A stretch of 55,401 bases of DNA from IMG/VR virus record IMGVR_UViG_3300009503_000039, positions 1 through 55,401 of that record; one strand, given 5' to 3'. The translations under genes and the position numbers were made by a program. The DNA is from a virus. Below, piece after piece: positions 48,368 to 55,401 of this stretch. Each line of letters opens with the position of its first letter. The stretch's first letter is position 1. The notes under the pieces are model-generated. The model had not been told where the DNA came from. It saw only the letters and a program-made list of their open reading frames with translations, and made no database searches.

Positions 48368-51286
48368 ATGACGCATTTTATTACTTATGAAACAAAATTT
48401 GATTCTTTACACTACGCTAATCAAAATAAATTTTTATTAGATAGCGATAACATACTTCATGCTTTTTATGTAACACATGATAATAAGTTGTGCAGATCAT
48501 CTAAAATATTCGGTTCATGCTGGACCGATGCAATTGATTTGTGTCCTGGATTATCAGCATCAAGTTGTTCTGCAGATATAGATAATGATAATAAAATACA
48601 CATTGCTTTTACAACATTATATGGTTCGAGTTTATGTTATTTAGTAGGTTCTACATATTTATGGAATTTATCTATATTAGATAGATGTGATGAAGATAGC
48701 ATACCCGATATTTGTTTGACTGATACAGACGAATATCACATTGCTTATAAGAAAGATGGAAAAATATATAGTTATCATAATATAGATGGAACTACTTCTA
48801 TAAATTTAGTAAGCATGAATGAAGGAATGACATTAACTGCAAATTATCCTGATATAGAACCAATAGATAATAATATTCATTGTGTATGGACAGAAAGTGA
48901 TGGACAAATTAATTATAGAAAAGCAACTATAGATGAACTTACAAAAAAATGTAATTGGATTGGAGGAGCGGAAAGTTTAACAAATTCAAAAATATTTCCA
49001 ATAGCACCGTCTTTAGATTCAACTAAAAATAATACTTTACAACTATCAGTGCCTGGATTATCTAAATTAGAAGTTGGAATAGATACTTATGAGGATTGGT
49101 CTAATAATATTGAAAATTATCATGTTGATATTGATTCATCACCCGGATATGCTAAGTTAGTAGATGGGGAAACTTTTGGCTATATCATTAATGAATTAGC
49201 TTTAAATTTTGTTCCAATAAATCCGGGGGAATTCATCGGTGATCAAGGACGTTTTGTTTCTGGACTGAGTCAAACAATTACAGCTTTAAATATTGCGTAT
49301 AGTATTACAGATGGTACTACAATAACTGCATTAACAGAAAGAATGGGATTAAGTGGAAGTATTTTACCAAGTCAGGCAAACTTTGTTAGATTAAGAATAT
49401 CTTCTACGGCAGAAGATGGATTATCAATATCAAATTTATCTATAGGGGAAAGGGAGAATAATACTCGCAATGTTTCAGGAAATTTAAGTTATTTTACATT
49501 TAATGGAGCTAGAAGTGTTATTTTAGGCCCGTCTCAATCCGTTTGGACAGATTGGATTCCTTATAATATAGATCCAAATAAAAATTATTTTATAACTTAT
49601 TTTGCTGCTGGCGGATTAAGACCATCAACAGATGGAACAACATTGACTTTAATAAATGGAAGATATTATCCAAATGAACCAACACAAGGATATGATTATT
49701 CAAATTATTTGAGTTGGAGTAAACCAAATGAGAATGGAATTATAATTATTGATAAAAGTATTCCTATTGGTACAGGATTAACTCATTCTATTGTATATAG
49801 TAATAATGGTATAACAGAGGCTACATCATGGTCAGATATTGACAATAACTCAACTATTTTAGGAAATTATAATTACATTAAATTGCAATCAGGTTTTTCT
49901 ATAACAACATTAACAGAAACTCCTGTATTATCTAAAATCACATTTAAATATCCTCAAAAAGACTATATTATCGATTCTCAAAGTGAATGGAATGAAGGAA
50001 CTTTCATCAATACTGAATCGGAAAGTAGTCCTGGAGATGTGAAACATAATTTAGGATGGACTGCAATTTATAATGCTGCAGTTTTTCCAGAATCCGCTTC
50101 TCCAGCTTGGTCTTTAGAATTAGGACTAAATGCGGTAATAGATGTTAAGGAAATTATAGATAATCGATATTTACACTTTAAATTTCATACAACTGAAGTT
50201 TTTAGTAGCTATTGCTATTATATTCGATCAAATATTTTTCAAAGCAATACCAATGGAAATACTGTAGAAATTAAAACAAAAATAGTTTCTGGAGGCGCCT
50301 ATCTTTGTTTGTATTTTGCTGATGGTACTAGAGAAGTTTATGTAAGATTTTATAACGATTATATTCGAGCTGGATATGCAAATTATTATATGGATACTAC
50401 TGATGATTATCATATATATAGAATTACTCAAAAAGGAACAGAAGTTAAGGTTTATGTAGATAATATATTAAGAATAACAACAACAAATGACTCAGCTTAT
50501 TTAAATCGTCATCAATTATGGTGGTTAGGAACATATGATGGAGCAAGAGAAGGATTAACTTATGAATGGTATGTAGAATATGTAAAATATTTTAGGGGTA
50601 TATTAATTCCTCCAGAACCTACATTAACAATGGGAACATATACAACAAAATGGATTCCTCTTTCACTCCATCCTACGGGTTTTGCTTATGACGGTAAATG
50701 GCAGGTTGTAGATAGAATGCAAATTAGAACTCCATCTTTTATAACATATGATATTAAGTATAATACTGAAGATAATTATGAAACAGCAAGTGATTGGAAT
50801 ACGATTTCATCTGGATCAAGAGTAGAACCTTATCGTTATAATTGGATTAGAGTAATTTTTGCAAATTCTACTAAAGAAATGATTGATAAGTATTCTATAA
50901 CATATTTTCAAGATTTTAATAGAATTTATTGGAATAAAAATTTTAATGATAGTTGGAATCCAACATTTTCAGAACTAATTAAGACAACCCAGGATATAGA
51001 TTCTTTAACAACAGTAGCAGGACAAACTGAAAGTTATATTGGTTATATAGAAGGAGGGAAAGCAAAACTTTTGGAATGTTTTGATGGATCTACTAATCTA
51101 TTGAGTTTAACAACAACTGGTTTTGATACTGGTATTACAGCCTGTAGGAATATAAACGATGGAAACATAAAATATCTTACAGTTCAAGGATATCCAGCTA
51201 TAAGCACAAAATTCGCTTTAATAGAAGATTCAAAAAAAGTAATAGATGTTGAATTACCAGATACTCCTAATTTACAAGGATTATAA
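48368..51286 (+). CDS. large tail fibre/receptor-binding protein with propeller and lectin-like domains
   Basis: A 972-residue protein from the ATG at 48368; an upstream AAGGA is rather distant and no better in-frame start exists. Residues 20-230 contain repeated Asp/Asn-rich strands (DNKIHIAFTTLYG, DEYHIAYKKDGKIYSY, NNIHCVWTESDGQINY) spaced like blades of a sialidase-type beta-propeller. A region around residues 620-700 (FHTTEVFSSYCYYIRSNIF, KVYVDNILRITTTN) reads as a LamG/concanavalin-like fold. The protein follows the baseplate genes, so it is probably a side fibre or adhesin. No chaperone gene is visible in the window. Confidence 0.75.
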   Translation: MTHFITYETKFDSLHYANQNKFLLDSDNILHAFYVTHDNKLCRSSKIFGSCWTDAIDLCPGLSASSCSADIDNDNKIHIAFTTLYGSSLCYLVGSTYLWNLSILDRCDEDSIPDICLTDTDEYHIAYKKDGKIYSYHNIDGTTSINLVSMNEGMTLTANYPDIEPIDNNIHCVWTESDGQINYRKATIDELTKKCNWIGGAESLTNSKIFPIAPSLDSTKNNTLQLSVPGLSKLEVGIDTYEDWSNNIENYHVDIDSSPGYAKLVDGETFGYIINELALNFVPINPGEFIGDQGRFVSGLSQTITALNIAYSITDGTTITALTERMGLSGSILPSQANFVRLRISSTAEDGLSISNLSIGERENNTRNVSGNLSYFTFNGARSVILGPSQSVWTDWIPYNIDPNKNYFITYFAAGGLRPSTDGTTLTLINGRYYPNEPTQGYDYSNYLSWSKPNENGIIIIDKSIPIGTGLTHSIVYSNNGITEATSWSDIDNNSTILGNYNYIKLQSGFSITTLTETPVLSKITFKYPQKDYIIDSQSEWNEGTFINTESESSPGDVKHNLGWTAIYNAAVFPESASPAWSLELGLNAVIDVKEIIDNRYLHFKFHTTEVFSSYCYYIRSNIFQSNTNGNTVEIKTKIVSGGAYLCLYFADGTREVYVRFYNDYIRAGYANYYMDTTDDYHIYRITQKGTEVKVYVDNILRITTTNDSAYLNRHQLWWLGTYDGAREGLTYEWYVEYVKYFRGILIPPEPTLTMGTYTTKWIPLSLHPTGFAYDGKWQVVDRMQIRTPSFITYDIKYNTEDNYETASDWNTISSGSRVEPYRYNWIRVIFANSTKEMIDKYSITYFQDFNRIYWNKNFNDSWNPTFSELIKTTQDIDSLTTVAGQTESYIGYIEGGKAKLLECFDGSTNLLSLTTTGFDTGITACRNINDGNIKYLTVQGYPAISTKFALIEDSKKVIDVELPDTPNLQGL

Positions 51287-51289
51287 ACT

Positions 51290-54200
51290 ATGATAGTTTT
51301 ACAATGGAATCAAATTAATGATATATCAAAATATTTTATCTATCGTTCTGACTATCCTGAAAAAGAATTTGAGAAAATAGGTGAAGCTAAGTATTTTGAT
51401 ACAATCTACATAGATGAAAATGTAGAAAAGGATAGATATTATTATTACTACATTGTAGCTGTTAAAAATGGTGTAATGAGTAATAATTCCAATATCGTCA
51501 AAATGATAGATAATAGTAATTTGCCTGATTTGTGTGTAAGAGGAGAATTTTATAATAAATTTTATTATAATTTAATTAATGAACTTCCAAGTATATACAA
51601 TAAAGAAACTAATGTTGTACCATACTCTCCTAGTAAAAAAACTTTAATTTTATTTTCCGATACCGCTGATGGACTAACTGAAATCTATCTAAATAATAGA
51701 TTACAGTCTACAATAAGATATAATGGAGATGGTAATTATGTTTATACGAAAGCCAAGTTATCTTATGGTGAAAATATTATAGAACTTAAGAAAAATAGAC
51801 AGACTATAAAAACTTGTTATATTAGAACTTCTAATTTAAATTTATGGTTAGAAGCTTTTTCAAAAATATTAGTAGATTTAGATGAACAAGTTTTATTAAT
51901 GAAAGCTGATAAATTTATAGATCAAGCAAGATACAGTAAGATTTATGATAATTTTGGTCATTTAGTAAATGTTACTCAACAATTTAATTGGACTAACTTT
52001 AGATACAAAGAGGTAATAAAGGGATTATTACAAAGTTATTTGAAAGGTTCCACAGCTGAAGGAATTAAAAAAACAATTCAAATTTTAACTGGAAAAGAAC
52101 CTGATATTGTAGAAAACTATTTAAGTAACGAATTAGATAAAGCAAAAGAAGAAAATGATATTGAAATAATAAATCCTGGTTTTACTGATGAACAAGAGTT
52201 TAATGGATGGAGTTGTAGTAGAGAAGCGGATGTTGATGTAAAGGATTATGTAGATTTTGCAAACAGTATTTCAAAAGATAATGTAGATTTAGAAACAGAT
52301 CCTGGAAAAGTAATGTTACAAAAAGAACTTTTATTAAAAGATACATTTGATACTACTTTAGATAATTGGAATCTGATTGGTAGTAAAAGTGGATGTTTAA
52401 CTATTAGTGATAATAAAGTTGTAGTTAGTGAAACTGTAGCAGAAACTACGCTTGAATGGGGAAATCCTGCATTATATTCTAAGCAAGCATTTAATCTTTA
52501 TAAATATCCAATAATCTTAGACATGGTTGTAAAGCAAACATCCGGAATATGTATTTATGGTATAAGTACTTCAAATACTGGTGGACCATCAGCATACCAG
52601 AATATTGCATTTGGTTTTTATTTTAGTTCAAGTGAAGATGGATATAAAATTAAAATTAAAGAATTTAAAAAACCGTATAACCTTATAGAAACTGGCTATA
52701 CTTGGAGTCCTGGAAAATATTATCAATTAAGAATCGAAACCTTGTTTAATGATAATAGTAATGTTGGGCAAAATGGAGCAATATATAGATTAAGATCAGC
52801 TGTAACAAAATCGGAACTAAATGGACAACCTTGGACATTAGTGTATACTACAACAAGTTATGGAAATTTAACATCTGATTATAATGTTTATATTACTCCT
52901 GTGTTCGAGTATAGTGCTCCAACAGAAGTTGACGATGTATACGTCTATAAAGCAAATTCGTATTTATATTCCTCAGTAATTATAGATAGTCAAAATGACT
53001 GGCAAAGTTCTACAGGAAATATAGAAAGAGTATCTTCTTCGAATATAGATTTTATAACAAACTCAGGAAAGATACAGTTAAATAAAACAACACCAGAAAA
53101 TAAGGCAGCTCCTTCTTATGGAGGAATTTGTCAAAAATATGAGAGAGGGAATGTTGAAACTAGTTATGCTGCTTTTGATGGTTCTCTTTCTACATGGGTT
53201 GAATTTCCATATACCAGAAACTATGATCCGGGTTTTAAAGCAGATGATATAGGAGTGGGTCGGGGGGTGCAAAGAATTTGGTTAATAAAAAGATTTGTAT
53301 CTGGTGTTACAATTAATTGTAATTTAAGAGTTTATTGGCAACAAGAGTTAAATATAAAACCTTATGTTTATTTTTTAGATGACAATGATAATTGGAGATT
53401 TATTTGTAGTGGTGATACAATAACAACCGCTGGAATATATTATTGGTGGAATGACGAAAATAAAATACGATCTATAACTTTTCCCTCTAAGTATACTAAA
53501 GGAATAAGAGTTGATTTTATAGTAGTAGAACCTTTACATGGCGGTAGTAATACACTTAAAGTAAACGAAGTATCTATTATTGCCTGTGAATATTATTCAC
53601 TGGGATCTGTAATTTACAAATTAACTCAACCTCAAACTATTAGTTCAGATGATGTAGGTTATTTCGAAAAATCAGACACTTCTAACGGGGAAGTTGTTGA
53701 GTATTCAATACGGTATTCTAATGATCCTGATAAATCTTGGGGTTCAAATTCCCCAGATTTTAATGATGGTAACTTTACATCAGTATCATTTCCTTTTTAC
53801 CATCTTGAGGCTGCTCAATATGCACAATTAAAGATTGAATTATTTTCTTATAATGGAGATACTCCAGTTATTGATATGATAAAAATTGGTTATTTTAGAA
53901 AAGGTAATATTACTAATAGACTATCATTAGATTTAGTACCTGTCACAATAGGAAAATTTTCTTATAGTTTAGCAGAAGAACCAATAAATACTATTGTTAC
54001 ATTTTTACATAGATATTCTGATGATAACGTTAATTATTCACCAAGTAATGGTGAATCTATTGAAAATCTTTCTAATTTAACACCTCATAGATATCATGAA
54101 ATAACAGCAATTTTAAGAACTGAAAATGTTAAAAAAACTCCGATATTAGATAGTTATTCTATTCATTATGATCCCTCTACTTTTAATAATGAAGGAATTT

Positions 54201-55401
54201 ATCTTGATTCTGACGGTGCATTGACAAATAATTCCGCTAGAATAACAGAATATGGATTCAATAAGACTTTATATCAAAAATTAGAAGTAGAACAAAATAC
54301 TCCATATGAACTTTCAGCTTTTATAAAATCAGATATAGATGAAGATAACAATGCAAAATTGATTGTAAGGCATGCTGATAAAGATTATATTCTTGCTCAG
54401 AAAACAATTACAGCTTCTGCAGACTGGGTAAGATATAGATTACCTTTTATGATATTTGAACCTATGACAATTAAAATTGAATTAGCTAAAAATACTTCTA
54501 CAGAAGGAAGTGTATGGTTTGATGATATAAGAATAGATAGACACGAGTATATGTTTAATTCCAATGCGCAAATTCTTATTTATAACAGTGAAGTTTATGT
54601 AAATGATGAGGTTGTTCTAAAAGGTCCGGAATTTGGTACTGATAGTTTAGCTAATCAATATATTTTTCCAGTTTTTGATAAGTCTGGTATTCAGAAAATT
54701 AGAGATGAAGATGGAAATATCTATCAAGAAAATGTAGACTTTACAGTTGATTATGATGAAGGAAAAATTACTTGGTATGTTTTAAGTCAAACCGCAACAG
54801 AAATATTAGATCAAGATTTTAATGAAGTTCATCGAACATCTCAATATGATTTATTATCTACTATAAGTAATTTTGAAAAATTAGCTCAAAGTTTTAAAGT
54901 ATCAAATAATGGTAGATGTGGTAAAGTAAAATTATATCTTAAAAGAAATGGTTCATTTACTGGTTCTGTATATATTACTATTAATGAAGATGATAATGGA
55001 CATCCAGGAACTATTTTAGCAACTTCTAAAGATGTAAATTGTATGAATATTAGTGTCTCTAATTGGGATTGGATAGAGTTTTCTTTTGACTCTTCTAATA
55101 TGCCAATATTAACTACAGAAAAAATATACTATCTAGTTTTAAATGGAACTTATACAATATCTTCATCAAATTATATATTATGGGGAATTGCTACAGGTTC
55201 TTCTGGAAGTTATGCTAATGGATATCTTGAAAGTTATAGTAATAATTCTTGGACTATTGAATCTGGTTATGATGGTATTTTTAAAGTTTATTCATATGCC
55301 GATCTTTTAGGAACTCAACCTGAAACTGGAAAAATGTATTATGTAACATATTCATACATTCCAAAAGATTTTTATCAAAATGTTTTAGATAAAGTAAAAC
55401 C
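51290..55401 (+). CDS. giant tail fibre/adhesin, truncated by window end
   Basis: The frame is open from ATG 51290 (after AAGGA) to the last base, at least 1,370 codons. It starts with an FnIII-like domain (FIYRSDYPEKEFEKIGEA), followed by a helical segment containing LLQSYLKGSTAEGIKKTIQI, reminiscent of tail proteins next to baseplate J. Then come several beta-rich units: carbohydrate-binding-like text around residue 1,060 (VWFDDIRIDRHEY), and late strands IYYLVLNGTYTI. Many Ser, Thr, Asn and Tyr residues suggest surface exposure. It is probably the distal receptor-binding protein. The end is unknown. Confidence 0.75.
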   Translation, partial: MIVLQWNQINDISKYFIYRSDYPEKEFEKIGEAKYFDTIYIDENVEKDRYYYYYIVAVKNGVMSNNSNIVKMIDNSNLPDLCVRGEFYNKFYYNLINELPSIYNKETNVVPYSPSKKTLILFSDTADGLTEIYLNNRLQSTIRYNGDGNYVYTKAKLSYGENIIELKKNRQTIKTCYIRTSNLNLWLEAFSKILVDLDEQVLLMKADKFIDQARYSKIYDNFGHLVNVTQQFNWTNFRYKEVIKGLLQSYLKGSTAEGIKKTIQILTGKEPDIVENYLSNELDKAKEENDIEIINPGFTDEQEFNGWSCSREADVDVKDYVDFANSISKDNVDLETDPGKVMLQKELLLKDTFDTTLDNWNLIGSKSGCLTISDNKVVVSETVAETTLEWGNPALYSKQAFNLYKYPIILDMVVKQTSGICIYGISTSNTGGPSAYQNIAFGFYFSSSEDGYKIKIKEFKKPYNLIETGYTWSPGKYYQLRIETLFNDNSNVGQNGAIYRLRSAVTKSELNGQPWTLVYTTTSYGNLTSDYNVYITPVFEYSAPTEVDDVYVYKANSYLYSSVIIDSQNDWQSSTGNIERVSSSNIDFITNSGKIQLNKTTPENKAAPSYGGICQKYERGNVETSYAAFDGSLSTWVEFPYTRNYDPGFKADDIGVGRGVQRIWLIKRFVSGVTINCNLRVYWQQELNIKPYVYFLDDNDNWRFICSGDTITTAGIYYWWNDENKIRSITFPSKYTKGIRVDFIVVEPLHGGSNTLKVNEVSIIACEYYSLGSVIYKLTQPQTISSDDVGYFEKSDTSNGEVVEYSIRYSNDPDKSWGSNSPDFNDGNFTSVSFPFYHLEAAQYAQLKIELFSYNGDTPVIDMIKIGYFRKGNITNRLSLDLVPVTIGKFSYSLAEEPINTIVTFLHRYSDDNVNYSPSNGESIENLSNLTPHRYHEITAILRTENVKKTPILDSYSIHYDPSTFNNEGIYLDSDGALTNNSARITEYGFNKTLYQKLEVEQNTPYELSAFIKSDIDEDNNAKLIVRHADKDYILAQKTITASADWVRYRLPFMIFEPMTIKIELAKNTSTEGSVWFDDIRIDRHEYMFNSNAQILIYNSEVYVNDEVVLKGPEFGTDSLANQYIFPVFDKSGIQKIRDEDGNIYQENVDFTVDYDEGKITWYVLSQTATEILDQDFNEVHRTSQYDLLSTISNFEKLAQSFKVSNNGRCGKVKLYLKRNGSFTGSVYITINEDDNGHPGTILATSKDVNCMNISVSNWDWIEFSFDSSNMPILTTEKIYYLVLNGTYTISSSNYILWGIATGSSGSYANGYLESYSNNSWTIESGYDGIFKVYSYADLLGTQPETGKMYYVTYSYIPKDFYQNVLDKVK

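Noticed and set aside
1-55401. tRNA or rRNA genes
   Set aside because: No cloverleaf with a TTCRA loop and acceptor pairing was noticed on either strand; a suppressor tRNA, if any, must lie outside the window.

Overview
This 55.4 kb window is part of the genome of a tailed, contractile-tailed (myovirus-type) bacteriophage. It is very AT-rich. Nearly every gene is on the + strand, closely packed and often overlapping, with strong AGGAGG-type ribosome binding sites. Base composition, Shine-Dalgarno strength and the holin family point to a Firmicutes host; this is inference, because no host gene or attachment site is visible.

Layout. 1-5940: hypothetical proteins and a large protein combining an HExxH zinc-peptidase motif with a MuF/SPP1-gp7-like C-terminus. 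5941-8870: a strong terminator, a promoter repeat and many small accessory genes. 8872-10464: large terminase. 10477-12185: small genes, including two related KOW/SH3-like proteins and membrane peptides. 12351-13919: portal, interrupted by an in-frame TAG. 13920-16532: Com-like zinc protein, a holin-like membrane protein and IS200/IS605 debris with the C-terminal end of a TnpB. 16567-21105: AAA+ ATPase followed, in the same frame across a TAA, by an SH3/KOW-rich protein. 21108-21929: transglutaminase-like protein, then a 426 bp repeat-rich gap with a promoter. 22447-25941: prohead protease/scaffold carrying a mini-intein. 26123-28443: decoration-like protein and a major capsid protein split by three group I introns. 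28594-34748: virion accessory proteins, a TcdE-type holin, a LamG protein, small membrane peptides and a HIT-like protein. 34808-37351: cold-shock protein and neck/tail-completion candidates. 37377-41664: sheath, tube, tail assembly chaperone with a -1 frameshift, and tape measure. 41666-48257: baseplate hub, spike, gp25-like wedge and J-like protein. 48368-55401: two very large receptor-binding/fibre proteins, the last running off the window.

How it works together. The order terminase, portal, protease/scaffold, capsid, neck, sheath, tube, chaperones, tape measure, baseplate, fibres is the standard caudovirus assembly order. The striking feature is how many virion genes need a non-standard expression step. 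The capsid mRNA needs three ribozyme splicing events. The protease needs protein splicing. The tail chaperone needs a -1 frameshift. The portal and the ATPase each continue in frame past a stop codon. At least two genes appear to start at ATA or ATT. Two pairs of duplicated promoter-like sequences suggest coordinated transcription of separated gene blocks.

Limits. All family assignments were made by reading motifs and gene order, without searches. Intron boundaries rest on P1/P10 pairings and reading-frame continuity.
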